Of a stretch of DNA of 64,000 nucleotides, positions 1 through 9,059 are shown piece after piece. A program made the translations under genes and the position numbers. This DNA comes from Epilithonimonas caeni DSM 17710 (GTDB lineage Bacteria; Bacteroidota; Bacteroidia; Flavobacteriales; Weeksellaceae), in NCBI RefSeq assembly GCF_000426465.1, contig NZ_AUFK01000009.1, forward strand, positions 806,001 to 870,000, given 5' to 3'. The notes beneath the pieces are model-generated. The model was given only the letters and a program-made list of their open reading frames with translations. It ran no database searches and had not been told where the DNA came from. The first letter of the stretch is position 1. Every line of letters starts with the position of its first letter.

Positions 1-1
1 G

Positions 2-187
2 AAACAGATGATCTTCTGTGGACGAAAGGATTTTATCATCGGTGATATTATGATCGATGACCATCCAAAGAACCTGAATCTTTTCCCAGGACAAAGATTA
101 TTATTTTCACAGCCTCATAATACTAATTCTATTGTTGAGAATTCGATAAGAGTTTCTGGATGGGATGATATTATGAAAATTCTGTAA
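2..187 (+). CDS. 5'(3')-deoxyribonucleotidase, C-terminal part (partial)
   Basis: Only the last 61 codons are in the window; the gene enters from the left edge in frame from base 2 and stops with TAA at 185-187. The peptide contains IGDIMIDDHPKN, the last HAD-superfamily motif (GD followed by an acidic residue) as found in the NT5C-type deoxyribonucleotidase family, and ends with a GWDDI segment typical of the C-terminus of that family. Such enzymes dephosphorylate deoxynucleoside monophosphates in the cytosol. The call rests on this short segment; another HAD phosphatase cannot be excluded. Confidence 0.7.
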   Translation, partial: KQMIFCGRKDFIIGDIMIDDHPKNLNLFPGQRLLFSQPHNTNSIVENSIRVSGWDDIMKIL

Positions 188-196
188 GTTCGTGCT

Positions 197-1078
197 ATGA
201 AAAAACAGATTTTCTATTTATTAATTCTCTTATCTGGTTTTCAGGTTTCTGCACAAAAAGTTGAATCTCTGAATCTCAAAAAATATATGATCGATGTTTT
301 GAGTGACTCTTTGCGAGAATCTTCTGGTTTGACGAATATTGACGGGAGATTATTTTCTTTTAATGACAGCGGAAACACCAGCGAAATTTTTGAAATAAAA
401 GCAGGAAGCTCCCACATAGCAAAGACTTTTCAAACTGGTCTAAAAAATATCGATTGGGAGGCGATTGCCAATGACGGGGAAAATTTTTACATTGGAGAAT
501 TTGGGAACAATCTGGGAACGAGAAAAGATCTGAAAGTTTATCAAATTCCTTTTAAAAATGATTCTCTGATTGTTGATTCGATTAAAACCATTTCATTTTA
601 TTATCCTGAACAAACTGATTTTACGCCGAAAAACATCAATAATAATTTCGATGCAGAAGCAATGATTTTCTTAGACGGAAACATTCATCTATTCACAAAA
701 GAGTGGATCACAAACACCGTCTCGCATTATATAATCGACAAAAACCCGACAGAAAAACAGCCCGCTCAAAAACTGGAAAGCTATAATACAGGTTTTGTTG
801 TAACAGATGCTTCTATTTTTGAAAACAAATTATATGTTGTCGGTTACACAAAAAATGCGTCAGTTTATCTTATGATTTTTGAGAAAGATAAAACCGGAAA
901 CCTTTTCTTTAATAAGCCTATAAAAAAGTATTCTTTAGGAAGAGCTTACAATGTTGGGCAAATCGAAGGAATTACCGCGACTGAAAAAGGAATTTATATT
1001 TCGGGAGAGCGTTTCAGTATCAAAATCAAAAAAGTACCGCAAAGTCTTTATTTTATTCCGTTTAAAGATTTAGAATAA
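197..1078 (+). CDS. secreted beta-propeller-like protein of unknown function
   Basis: 293 residues. It begins with a typical Sec signal peptide (MKK, a hydrophobic stretch, then a cut near VSA-Q at residue 20), so the mature protein is probably periplasmic or surface-exposed. The body has short repeated beta-rich segments (ESSGL, FNDSGN, DWEAIA, IGEFGNN, IEGIT) that recall a beta-propeller of the SdiA-regulated/phytase-like kind, with no catalytic residues I can name. It starts 9 bp after the upstream gene stops and may be co-transcribed with it. No C-terminal sorting domain is obvious. Function unknown; the fold is an inference from the repeat pattern. Confidence 0.7.
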   Translation: MKKQIFYLLILLSGFQVSAQKVESLNLKKYMIDVLSDSLRESSGLTNIDGRLFSFNDSGNTSEIFEIKAGSSHIAKTFQTGLKNIDWEAIANDGENFYIGEFGNNLGTRKDLKVYQIPFKNDSLIVDSIKTISFYYPEQTDFTPKNINNNFDAEAMIFLDGNIHLFTKEWITNTVSHYIIDKNPTEKQPAQKLESYNTGFVVTDASIFENKLYVVGYTKNASVYLMIFEKDKTGNLFFNKPIKKYSLGRAYNVGQIEGITATEKGIYISGERFSIKIKKVPQSLYFIPFKDLE

Positions 1079-1143
1079 TTATCTTTGTAAAGATTTTATG
1101 CAAGTCATAATTTTTTACTCATTTAAATTTTCAAACCCGAACA

Positions 1144-2121
1144 GTGCCAAACACAGTAGAACTAATCAAAGCTCCGATCTCTGACGAAATGAAACTTTTT
1201 GAACAGAAGTTTTACGAATCGATGAAAAGTAATGTTGCTCTGCTGGATAAGGTCACGCGCTTCATTGTTACGACCAAAGGAAAACAGATGCGTCCGATGT
1301 TTGTGTTTCTCTGCGCAAAATTGGTCGGAAATGTGAATGAGAAAACATTCCGTGGTGCAAGTATGATCGAGCTGATCCACACAGCGACTTTGGTTCACGA
1401 CGATGTTGTGGATGAGAGCTTCAAGCGCAGAAACTTCTTTTCCATCAATGCGCTCTGGAAGAACAAAATTGCGGTTTTGGTTGGCGATTATCTGCTCTCG
1501 AAATCGGTTTTGCTTTCTACAGATAATAAGGATTTTGATTTGTTGGCGGTAATTTCAAGAACGATTCGGGAAATGTCTGAAGGTGAATTGCTTCAACTGG
1601 AGAAAGCCAGAAAATTAGACATTACGGAAGATATTTATTACGAGATCATCCGTCAGAAAACTGCAACTCTGATCGCGGCATGTTGTGAAGTTGGTGTTTT
1701 ATCCAATGGTGTTGATGAAGCGACTGCAAAAAAAATGCAGGAATTCGGTACCTATACCGGAATGGCTTTCCAGATCAAGGATGACCTTTTTGATTATCAG
1801 ACGAGTAATATCATCGGAAAACCTGTCGGAATAGACATCAAGGAACAGAAGATGACTTTGCCTTTGATCTATACTTTGAAAAATGCTAGTCCTGAGAATT
1901 ACAAAAAATACTTTGCTACAATCAAACGTTACAATAACGACAGCAAAAAAGTACGTGAACTGGTAGAATTCGTGAAATCATCAGGCGGGATGGATTACGC
2001 CATCCAGACAATGAAAGATTACCAGCAAAAAGCACTTGATATTCTTACTGAATTTCCTGATAACGAAGCTAAAGAATCATTAAAACTAATGCTTGATTAC
2101 GTCATCAGCAGAAAGCTTTAA
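1144..2121 (+). CDS. all-trans polyprenyl diphosphate synthase
   Basis: 325 residues, normal length for a trans-prenyltransferase. The first aspartate-rich motif DDVVD is at residues 86-90 and the second, DDLFD, at 213-217; both bind the Mg-diphosphate of the allylic substrate. The enzyme condenses isopentenyl diphosphate onto a growing chain to make the menaquinone side chain; flavobacteria usually make MK-6, so a hexaprenyl product is likely but chain length cannot be read here. The start codon is GTG; the next in-frame ATG (1189) would remove the first 15 residues, which look native. The 3' end overlaps the convergent regulator gene by 4 bp. Confidence 0.9.
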   Translation: MPNTVELIKAPISDEMKLFEQKFYESMKSNVALLDKVTRFIVTTKGKQMRPMFVFLCAKLVGNVNEKTFRGASMIELIHTATLVHDDVVDESFKRRNFFSINALWKNKIAVLVGDYLLSKSVLLSTDNKDFDLLAVISRTIREMSEGELLQLEKARKLDITEDIYYEIIRQKTATLIAACCEVGVLSNGVDEATAKKMQEFGTYTGMAFQIKDDLFDYQTSNIIGKPVGIDIKEQKMTLPLIYTLKNASPENYKKYFATIKRYNNDSKKVRELVEFVKSSGGMDYAIQTMKDYQQKALDILTEFPDNEAKESLKLMLDYVISRKL

Positions 2122-2336
2122 TTTTTATTTTCTTCTTCCCGATATTCTAAAATATCTGCAGGCTGACAATCCAAAGCTTTGCAAATCGCTTCCAAAGTAC
2201 TGAAACGAACGGCTTTTGCTTTTCCAGTTTTCAGAATAGAAAGATTGGAAAGCGTTAAGTCTACTTTTTCAGACAATTCATTCAATGACATTTTTCGTTT
2301 GGCCATCATCACGTCCAGGTTTACTATTATTGGCAT
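2118..2336 (-). CDS. YozG-like XRE-family transcriptional regulator
   Basis: 72 residues, almost entirely one Cro/CI-type helix-turn-helix (NELSEKVDLTLSNLSILKTG forms the two recognition-helix region, then a LEAICKALDCQPADIL helix). This short form is the YozG-like group, which is usually encoded directly beside a DUF2975 membrane protein, as here (the DUF2975 gene is 3 bp upstream). The pair is probably one transcript, with the regulator acting on its own promoter or sensing through the membrane partner; that role is inferred. The stop codon overlaps the end of the polyprenyl synthase gene on the other strand. Confidence 0.85.
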   Translation of the reverse strand: MPIIVNLDVMMAKRKMSLNELSEKVDLTLSNLSILKTGKAKAVRFSTLEAICKALDCQPADILEYREEENKN

Positions 2337-2339
2337 AAG

Positions 2340-2876
2340 TTAAACTGTTAAATCGTTTTCTTCCTGCAATTCTACTCCTCTTTTGAAAATTTGAGCAATG
2401 ATGTAGATAACAGCTCCCATTAAAATAAATGCATCACTGTCTGCCCAAAATTGGTTTAAATTATCTGAAACAAACCCGTGATGCTCCAAATTTTTAACGA
2501 ACTGTCTGGCAATATAGCTTAACAATCCAATTAAAAGCGTGTAATAACTAAGTTGTGAAATTTGTTTCGCTACAAAAGCACTAAAAGGTTTTTCCAAATT
2601 CATTTTGTGCATCAGGTTAATAACAGTGTAAAATAGAACTGCTTTTAAAATTGAAATGATTAAAATAAAACTGTAAATACCGAAAAAACCGAATCGATCA
2701 TCTTGATACATTTCAATCAAGTGCAGCTTCTGATAAAGGTTTTTGATAATCTCGGGATTATAAAGATGGAAAAAGAAATTTACTATTAAACCTCCTGCTT
2801 CAATAGATAAGCCGACAAATATAATCCAAGCTATAACGTATAAGCCCCAAAATACGAAGTTGTTTGTTTTTGACAT
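2340..2876 (-). CDS. DUF2975 membrane protein
   Basis: 178 residues with four predicted membrane segments (about residues 8-33, 63-88, 108-128 and 148-166), matching the four-helix DUF2975 family. It lies immediately upstream of the YozG-like regulator (3 bp between stop and start), the arrangement normally seen for this family, so the two are likely a functional unit in membrane sensing or regulation. The biochemical role of DUF2975 is not known. The upstream 138 bp to the divergent rarA are AT-rich and hold both promoters. Confidence 0.8.
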   Translation of the reverse strand: MSKTNNFVFWGLYVIAWIIFVGLSIEAGGLIVNFFFHLYNPEIIKNLYQKLHLIEMYQDDRFGFFGIYSFILIISILKAVLFYTVINLMHKMNLEKPFSAFVAKQISQLSYYTLLIGLLSYIARQFVKNLEHHGFVSDNLNQFWADSDAFILMGAVIYIIAQIFKRGVELQEENDLTV

Positions 2877-2977
2877 AATTATGAATTTTAAATCAAGTTC
2901 AAATATAATAAATATTTATTGATAAACAATAAATATTTCTTTTTTTTCATTAAACAAAATAATCATTTGAGTTATCA

Positions 2978-3010
2978 TTTGCGGAAAAGTTTTTTAATTC
3001 CGTAATTTTG
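2978..3010 (+). promoter_or_regulatory. Bacteroidota-type promoter of rarA
   Basis: TTTG at 2978-2981 and TAATTTTG at 3003-3010, 21 bp apart, match the flavobacterial -33 TTG / -7 TAnnTTTG pattern. The -7 box ends 4 bp before the ATG at 3015, so the predicted transcript would be leaderless or nearly so. Confidence 0.55.
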
Positions 3011-3014
3011 AAAT

Positions 3015-4295
3015 ATGAATAATTCCCCGCTTGCCGAAATTCTACGTCCAAAAACTTTGGATGATGTTCTGGGTCAGGAACATCTTACAGGAAAAAATGG
3101 GACCATCAAAAGAATGATGGATAATGACACGCTCAATTCCCTAATATTCTGGGGACCTCCGGGAACCGGGAAAACAACATTAGCTGAGATCATTTCTGAA
3201 AAATCGGGGAGAAAGTTTTACAAATTATCAGCCGTTTCCGCTGGTGTAAAAGACGTGAGGGATGTGATTGATGAAGCTAAAAAACAGAATCTATTCTCAG
3301 GAAAAAGTCCAATCCTGTTTATTGATGAGATTCACAGATTTAATAAATCACAGCAGGATTCTTTGCTCCACGCTGTTGAAAAGGGCTGGATCATACTGAT
3401 TGGCGCAACTACGGAAAATCCAAGTTTTGAGATTGTTTCCGCTTTGCTATCGCGTTCGCAGGTTTATATTCTGAAAGCTTTGACTTTTGAAAAATTGGAA
3501 GAATTATCAGACATCAGCGTTTCAAAATACAACGAATTAAATAATACCAAATTTTATCTCGAAGAAAAAGAAGCATTCATTCAATACTCAGGAGGTGATG
3601 CTAGGAAGTTAATTAATTCAATTGAATTGGTTCTGAATCAATTCAAATCAGCTAAGAAAAATAAAATCTCCAACAAAGACGTACTTTCTGTTCTTCAGGA
3701 AAATATGGCTTTGTATGACAAGAATGGAGAGCAACATTATGATATCATTTCGGCTTTTATCAAATCGATGCGAGGTTCTGACCCAAATGGTGCAGTCTAT
3801 TGGTTGGCGAGAATGTTGGTGGGTGGAGAGGACATCAAATTCATAGCAAGAAGAATGATGATCTTAGCAGCAGAAGATATTGGTCTTGCCAATCCGAATG
3901 CGCTTGTAATGGCAAACAATTGTTTCCAAGCCATCAACGTCATCGGAAATCCGGAAGCCAGAATTATTCTTAGCGAAACAGCCGTTTATCTTGCTGTTTC
4001 CCCAAAAAGTAATTCAACTTACAGCGCAATTAATGAAGCAATGGCTTTTGTAAAAAAAACCGGAAACCTTCCTGTTCCTCTTCACCTTAGAAATGCGCCA
4101 ACCAAACTGATGAAAGACCTGGACTATGGTAAAGATTATCAATATGCCCATTCTTACGAAGGTAATTTTGTAGATCTGGAATTTTTACCGGATGAGATCA
4201 AAGGCACTCGATTTTATACTCCCGCCAATAATTCCACTGAGAAAAAAATCAGGGAACAGCTTAAAGAAAAATGGGGAAACAAATACGACCAATAA
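3015..4295 (+). CDS. rarA: replication-associated recombination protein A (AAA+ ATPase)
   Basis: 426 residues, full family length. RarA/MgsA is a clamp-loader-like AAA+ ATPase acting at stalled replication forks. Walker A GPPGTGKT is at residues 47-54 and Walker B FIDEIHRF around 102-109; a sensor-type RGSDPNGAVYWLARML segment and the C-terminal tetramerisation domain (LPVPLHLRNAPTKLMKDLDYG) follow. The gene stands alone between divergent and co-directional neighbours with its own promoter. The N-terminus PLAEILRPKTLDDVLGQEHL is the standard start of this family, supporting the ATG at 3015. Confidence 0.95.
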   Translation: MNNSPLAEILRPKTLDDVLGQEHLTGKNGTIKRMMDNDTLNSLIFWGPPGTGKTTLAEIISEKSGRKFYKLSAVSAGVKDVRDVIDEAKKQNLFSGKSPILFIDEIHRFNKSQQDSLLHAVEKGWIILIGATTENPSFEIVSALLSRSQVYILKALTFEKLEELSDISVSKYNELNNTKFYLEEKEAFIQYSGGDARKLINSIELVLNQFKSAKKNKISNKDVLSVLQENMALYDKNGEQHYDIISAFIKSMRGSDPNGAVYWLARMLVGGEDIKFIARRMMILAAEDIGLANPNALVMANNCFQAINVIGNPEARIILSETAVYLAVSPKSNSTYSAINEAMAFVKKTGNLPVPLHLRNAPTKLMKDLDYGKDYQYAHSYEGNFVDLEFLPDEIKGTRFYTPANNSTEKKIREQLKEKWGNKYDQ

Positions 4296-4380
4296 AGCTT
4301 TTCGTTAAATAATCCTTAAAAAAAAAATTGACCCGAGTAATTCAATTTGCTTTTAATATATTTGCGCAAGAGAGATAACT

Positions 4381-5061
4381 ATGGAACACTTTGAAAGTTG
4401 GAAAGATTTACTGAACCCCGAATTTTACATCAAACTAGGTGGTTTTTGGCTGATTTTATTTATTATTTTTGCAGAAACAGGGTTATTTGTTGGTTTCTTT
4501 TTACCGGGCGACAGTTTACTTTTCATTTCCGGGATCTATGCCGTTAAGATCATAGATACCACTTTTGGTTCTACAGGTTCAGATTTCTTGGACACAACCA
4601 TTCTTGCAACCGCAGTTTCTATTGCGGCCATCATCGGAAACGAGATCGGATATTGGTTCGGATACAAAAGCGGACCATTGTTGTACGAGAGAAAAGACAC
4701 ATTCCTGTTCAAGAAAAAATACCTTTTCAAAGCACACGATTTTTTCGAGGAACACGGGACTGTAGCCGTGATCTTGGCAAGATTCCTTCCGATTGTAAGA
4801 ACTTTTGCGCCAATCGTGGCCGGAATCGTGAAAATGGATAAGAAGAAATTTTTCTTTTATAACATCATTGGAGCCATTTCTTGGTCATTCTCGATGATTT
4901 TTGCAGGTCATTATCTGGACAAATTATTCATGGACCAATTCGGGATCGACCTCAAAACAAAGCTTGAATTAATTGTCCTTGTAATCGTTTTGGTAACCAC
5001 ACTTCCGATCATCATCAAATTTTTCTTTACCAAAGACAAAGAAAGACCGACAGAGGAATAA
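4381..5061 (+). CDS. DedA/VTT-domain inner-membrane protein
   Basis: 226 residues. The N-terminal hydrophobic region and the FxGFFLPGDSLLF segment, then GYWFGYKSGP, and later ARFLPIVRTFAPIVAGIVKMD, are the hallmarks of the DedA (SNARE-associated/VTT) family. These proteins are implicated in flipping undecaprenyl phosphate or phospholipids and in envelope homeostasis. The acidic residue and the RF.P.vR motif needed in DedA proteins are present. A terminal hydrophobic helix and charged tail (KDKERPTEE) close the protein. TATATTTG at 4357-4364 is a likely -7 box. A terminator follows at 5094. Confidence 0.9.
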   Translation: MEHFESWKDLLNPEFYIKLGGFWLILFIIFAETGLFVGFFLPGDSLLFISGIYAVKIIDTTFGSTGSDFLDTTILATAVSIAAIIGNEIGYWFGYKSGPLLYERKDTFLFKKKYLFKAHDFFEEHGTVAVILARFLPIVRTFAPIVAGIVKMDKKKFFFYNIIGAISWSFSMIFAGHYLDKLFMDQFGIDLKTKLELIVLVIVLVTTLPIIIKFFFTKDKERPTEE

Positions 5062-5093
5062 TTTTTGATAATAAAACATTGAAACAATATATA

Positions 5094-5120
5094 AAACCGG
5101 AGCTAGTTTCCGGTTTTTTT
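5094..5120 (+). terminator. Rho-independent terminator after the dedA-like gene
   Basis: Inverted repeat AAACCGGA / TCCGGTTT with a short loop, running into a T-tract. Confidence 0.85.
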
Positions 5121-5140
5121 ATTTAAATCTAAATATTAAA

Positions 5141-6112
5141 ATGAAAGTATTCCTAAACAAAAGAATTCCACAAATCGGAATCGACTTACTCAAAGAAAAC
5201 AATCTCGAAATCATAACTCCACAAACAGATAATCCATCAAACGAAGAATGGCTGGAAAACTGTAAAAAAGCAGACATTATCCTGAACGTTGGTAAAAACA
5301 AATATGACAAAGATTTTTTTGACAATTGCCCCAATGTAAAAGCCATTTCGTTATTTTCAGTAGGATTTGACCAAGTTGACATTGCTGAAGCCACAAAGCG
5401 AAAAATCCCGGTTGGCAATACGCCCGATGTATTGAGCAAAGCCACTTCTGATGTTGCTTTTCTCCTGATGCAGATGGTTTCCAGAAAAGTCAATTACAAT
5501 ATCGATAAAGTGAGATCCGGAAACTGGAAAGATTTTGACGCTCTGGAAGAACTTGGCCAGGAATTGTATGGCAAGACTTTGGGAATTTTCGGTTTGGGAA
5601 GGATCGGTTTTGAAATGGCTGAGAAATGTAAATCTGCTTTCGGAATGAACATTATTTACCATAACAGAAACCACAATGAAACCGCTGAAAAAGAACTGGA
5701 TGCTCAATATGTTTCTTTTGACGAATTAATTCAAAATTCTGATATCATTAGTATTCACGCGAATTACACGCCAGAACAAGCCAATCTTTTCAACAGATCG
5801 GTTTTTGATAAAATGAAATCCAATTTGATTTTCATCAATACCGCAAGAGGCGGTTTCCATAACGAAAAAGATCTGTATGAAGCTTTGAGATCAGGGAAGA
5901 TCTGGGGCGCAGGTCTGGACGTTACCAATCCAGAACCAATGAGTAATGAAAATCCCCTGCTCCAGCTTCCGAATATCTGTATCTTACCCCACATCGGTTC
6001 TGCAACGATAGAGGCTCGGAACGGAATGTCAAAAATTGCCGCAGAAAACATCATCGCATTTTCAAAAAATCAGCCGATGCCTAACTGTGTGAATCCTGAA
6101 ATTTATCAATAA
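5141..6112 (+). CDS. D-isomer-specific 2-hydroxyacid dehydrogenase
   Basis: 323 residues. An N-terminal flavodoxin-like substrate domain is followed by the NAD-binding Rossmann domain (GLGRIGFEMAEKC near residue 150). The catalytic triad is recognisable: Arg in NTARGG near 235, Glu in the LDVTNPEP region, and His in LPHIGSAT near 285. The family reversibly reduces 2-keto acids such as glyoxylate, hydroxypyruvate or phenylpyruvate with NAD(P)H; substrate cannot be fixed from sequence. It starts just downstream of a terminator and is probably its own transcript. Confidence 0.88.
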   Translation: MKVFLNKRIPQIGIDLLKENNLEIITPQTDNPSNEEWLENCKKADIILNVGKNKYDKDFFDNCPNVKAISLFSVGFDQVDIAEATKRKIPVGNTPDVLSKATSDVAFLLMQMVSRKVNYNIDKVRSGNWKDFDALEELGQELYGKTLGIFGLGRIGFEMAEKCKSAFGMNIIYHNRNHNETAEKELDAQYVSFDELIQNSDIISIHANYTPEQANLFNRSVFDKMKSNLIFINTARGGFHNEKDLYEALRSGKIWGAGLDVTNPEPMSNENPLLQLPNICILPHIGSATIEARNGMSKIAAENIIAFSKNQPMPNCVNPEIYQ

Positions 6113-6172
6113 TTAAAGTTATGGGTTGGAATCATATTTGTTTATAAACCCTCAATACTAAATAAAAATATT

Positions 6173-6466
6173 ATGATACCAGAAGACAATATCAACGAAC
6201 AGGACAGAAACCTGGAAGAGCTCGATTATCCAAAATCAGAAGATATATTCATCAGAGAAAAACATATACCTCTGGATGGAGATGGGAATCCAATTTTTAA
6301 CGCAGAAATAGACAACGATAAAATAGACAAAGGATTAGATATACCTGGAACAGAGGATGATGACGAGATGGAGGAGATAGGTTCTGAGGATGAGGAAAAC
6401 AACTATTGGAGTACCAGTGATAATGATGATGATCACGAAGAACAAAACGATGATGTTCTTGGATAA
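6173..6466 (+). CDS. small highly acidic protein of unknown function
   Basis: 97 residues, very rich in Asp, Glu and Asn, with an acidic C-terminal half (TEDDDEMEEIGSEDEEN and a DNDDDHEEQND tail). There are no hydrophobic segments and no signal peptide, so it is likely a soluble, largely disordered cytosolic protein. Similar short acidic proteins are common in Chryseobacterium but I do not know a function. A strong hairpin terminator follows 6 bp after the stop, which supports a real transcription unit. Confidence 0.65.
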   Translation: MIPEDNINEQDRNLEELDYPKSEDIFIREKHIPLDGDGNPIFNAEIDNDKIDKGLDIPGTEDDDEMEEIGSEDEENNYWSTSDNDDDHEEQNDDVLG

Positions 6467-6471
6467 AAATT

Positions 6472-6501
6472 AAAAGCTTACTGAATTCAGTAAGCTTTTT
6501 T
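6472..6501. terminator. bidirectional terminator
   Basis: Perfect palindrome AAAAGCTTACTGAATTCAGT continuing to AAGCTTTT, with A-run before and T-run after. It lies between the convergent acidic-protein and thioesterase genes and can serve both. Confidence 0.85.
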
Positions 6502-6505
6502 ATTT

Positions 6506-6895
6506 CTAGTTTTCGAAAATTCTGGATGGTTTTTTGTTCTCATCAATAGCGACAAGGGTAAAGTCTCCTGAAACCGCCTTTTCTCTGGTCTCTGCGTACA
6601 TCTCTTCTATAAAGATTTCGATATTGACTTTCACGCTGGTGTTTCCTACATATTTCACCTTCCCGATCAGTTCCACCAAAGTATCCGCAGGAATTGGTTT
6701 CTTGAAATCTATCCTGTCACAGCTTACCGTTACAAAAGATTTTCTGGCAAAACGAGTGGCGGTCATAAAAGCCACTTCATCCATCATTTCCATCACTTTT
6801 CCTCCGAACATGGTATTATGGTGATTGGTCGTGTTCGGAAAAACAACTTTAAAAACCCTTGTTTCAGAGCTTTTAATTTTATCTTCGTAATTCAT
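6506..6895 (-). CDS. acyl-CoA thioesterase, hotdog fold (YciA/BFIT-like)
   Basis: 129 residues, one hotdog domain. The HxxxMFGGKVMEMMDEVAF segment (residues 26-44) carries the active-site Asp on the central helix, and VTVSCDRIDFKKPI is the following beta strand typical of YciA-type acyl-CoA hydrolases. It hydrolyses acyl-CoA thioesters in the cytosol; chain-length preference is not readable. The start ATG at 6895 is followed by MNYEDKIKSSETRVFKVVFP, normal for the family. The gene converges on the acidic-protein gene across a shared terminator. Confidence 0.88.
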   Translation of the reverse strand: MNYEDKIKSSETRVFKVVFPNTTNHHNTMFGGKVMEMMDEVAFMTATRFARKSFVTVSCDRIDFKKPIPADTLVELIGKVKYVGNTSVKVNIEIFIEEMYAETREKAVSGDFTLVAIDENKKPSRIFEN

Positions 6896-7030
6896 TTATT
6901 GATTGCATTAAAGTTGTGTATCGGGATTGTTTTTTGAAGATGCAAATATAAGTGATATCAATTTATCAGAAACGGTTTGATGATATCTTCAAATTGAATA
7001 TCTTTAAAACTTTGAAATATTCAATTGACT

Positions 7031-9016
7031 ATGACTTTCCAGGAACAGATACAACAGGGAATTCCAACAGAATTACCTCAGCCAAAACCATACGAAACCC
7101 AAATCAACCACGCACCGAAACGTAAAGAAATCCTCTCAGACGAAGAGAAAAAACTCGCTCTTAAGAACGCTTTACGATACTTCGAACCAAAATTCCATAA
7201 AGAATTATTGCCGGAGTTTAAGGAAGAACTGGAAAAATACGGAAGAATTTATATGTACCGTTTTCGTCCAGATTACGAGATGAAAGCGAGAGACATCGCA
7301 GAATATCCCGGAAAATCTGAACAGGCCAAAGCGATTATGCTGATGATTCAGAACAATCTGGATCATGCTGTAGCGCAACATCCGCACGAACTCATTACTT
7401 ATGGAGGAAATGGTGCGGTTTTCTCGAACTGGGGTCAGTATCTTTTGACGATGAAATACCTGTCGGAAATGACGGACGAACAAACTTTAACCATGTATTC
7501 CGGTCATCCGATGGGATTGTTTCCTTCGCACAAAGATGCTCCGAGAGTTGTGGTGACGAACGGAATGATGATTCCGAATTATTCCAAACCGGATGATTGG
7601 GAGAAATTCAATGCATTAGGTGTTACACAATACGGACAAATGACGGCTGGATCTTATATGTACATCGGTCCGCAGGGAATTGTTCACGGAACAACGATTA
7701 CCGTTCTGAATGCTTTCAGGAAAATCAATAAAGAACCAAAAGGCGGATTATTTGTAACCTCGGGTCTAGGCGGAATGTCCGGTGCTCAGCCAAAAGCTGG
7801 AAATATCGCAGGTTGTGTCACCGTAATTGCGGAAGTGAATCCGAAGATTACCAAAATCCGTCACGACCAGAAATGGGTAAATGAAATTCACGAAAATCTG
7901 GATGACTTGGTATCAAGAGTGAGAAAAGCTCAGGAAAATAAGGAAACGGTTTCTCTGGCTTACCTTGGAAATGTTGTTGAGGTTTGGGAAAAATTTGATA
8001 AAGAAAATTTAAGAATTGATATCGGTTCAGACCAGACTTCGCTTCATAATCCTTGGGCGGGCGGTTATTATCCGGTTGGACAAACCTTTGAGGAATCCAA
8101 TACCATGATGGCTGAAAATCCTGAATTATTCAAGGAAAAAGTTCAGGAAACCTTGAGAAGACATGCCGCAGCCATCAATAAACATACAGAAAAAGGAACG
8201 TATTTCTTCGATTATGGAAATGCTTTTTTATTGGAAGCTTCCAGAGCCGGAGCCGATGTAATGGCACAAAATCCAACTTTGGGAAGAGAGTTCAAATACC
8301 CAAGTTACGTTCAGGATATTATGGGACCGATGTGTTTCGATTACGGTTTCGGGCCGTTCCGTTGGGTTTGTACCAGCGGAAAACCGGAAGATCTGCAGAA
8401 AACAGATGAGATTGCCTGCAACGTTTTAGAGGAAATGATCAAAAATTCTCCCGAAGAAATCCAACAGCAGATGAAAGATAACATCCAGTGGATCAAAGGT
8501 GCTCAGGAAAATAAACTGATAGTAGGTTCACAAGCGAGAATTTTATATGCCGATGCAGAAGGCAGAATGAAAATCGCTGAAGCCTTCAACAAAGCCATTG
8601 CCAACGGAGAAATCGGTGCGGTGGTTTTGGGTAGAGACCATCACGATGTTTCGGGGACGGATTCGCCGTACAGAGAGACTTCCAATATTTATGATGGCTC
8701 GAGATTTACTGCAGATATGGCGATTCATAATGTGATTGGTGACAGTTTCCGTGGGGCAACTTGGGTGAGCATCCACAACGGAGGCGGCGTTGGCTGGGGC
8801 GAAGTCATCAACGGTGGTTTCGGGATGTTACTCGATGGAAGCGACGATGCTGACAGAAGATTAAAATCTATGCTTTTCTGGGACGTCAACAACGGAATTT
8901 CCCGAAGAAGCTGGGCAAGAAATGAAGGTGCTGTTTTCGCCATCAAAAGAGCCATGGAAGCTGAACTGAATCTGAAAGTAACGTTACCGAATTTTGTGGA
9001 TGAGAGTTTGTTTTAA
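7031..9016 (+). CDS. hutU: urocanate hydratase (long Bacteroidota form)
   Basis: 661 residues from the ATG at 7031; an in-frame TTG two codons earlier is a less likely start. Urocanate hydratase converts urocanate to 4-imidazolone-5-propionate in histidine degradation, with tightly bound NAD. Conserved blocks include YGGNGAVFSNWGQYL, MYSGHPMGLFPSH, TAGSYMYIGPQGIVHGT, GLGGMSGAQPKAG and the C-terminal SIHNGGGVGWGEVINGGFGM. The protein is about 100 residues longer than the E. coli/Pseudomonas type, as in other Bacteroidota. No hutH, hutI or hutG is in this window, so the hut genes are not clustered here. A terminator follows at 9033. Confidence 0.93.
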   Translation: MTFQEQIQQGIPTELPQPKPYETQINHAPKRKEILSDEEKKLALKNALRYFEPKFHKELLPEFKEELEKYGRIYMYRFRPDYEMKARDIAEYPGKSEQAKAIMLMIQNNLDHAVAQHPHELITYGGNGAVFSNWGQYLLTMKYLSEMTDEQTLTMYSGHPMGLFPSHKDAPRVVVTNGMMIPNYSKPDDWEKFNALGVTQYGQMTAGSYMYIGPQGIVHGTTITVLNAFRKINKEPKGGLFVTSGLGGMSGAQPKAGNIAGCVTVIAEVNPKITKIRHDQKWVNEIHENLDDLVSRVRKAQENKETVSLAYLGNVVEVWEKFDKENLRIDIGSDQTSLHNPWAGGYYPVGQTFEESNTMMAENPELFKEKVQETLRRHAAAINKHTEKGTYFFDYGNAFLLEASRAGADVMAQNPTLGREFKYPSYVQDIMGPMCFDYGFGPFRWVCTSGKPEDLQKTDEIACNVLEEMIKNSPEEIQQQMKDNIQWIKGAQENKLIVGSQARILYADAEGRMKIAEAFNKAIANGEIGAVVLGRDHHDVSGTDSPYRETSNIYDGSRFTADMAIHNVIGDSFRGATWVSIHNGGGVGWGEVINGGFGMLLDGSDDADRRLKSMLFWDVNNGISRRSWARNEGAVFAIKRAMEAELNLKVTLPNFVDESLF

Positions 9017-9032
9017 AACTTTTTAGATATGA

Positions 9033-9056
9033 AAAACCTGCTGTGAGGCAGGTTTT
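9033..9056. terminator. terminator between hutU and the kinase gene
   Basis: Stem AAAACCTGC / GCAGGTTTT around a 6-nt loop. It lies between convergent genes and probably serves both. Confidence 0.8.
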
Positions 9057-9059
9057 GTT

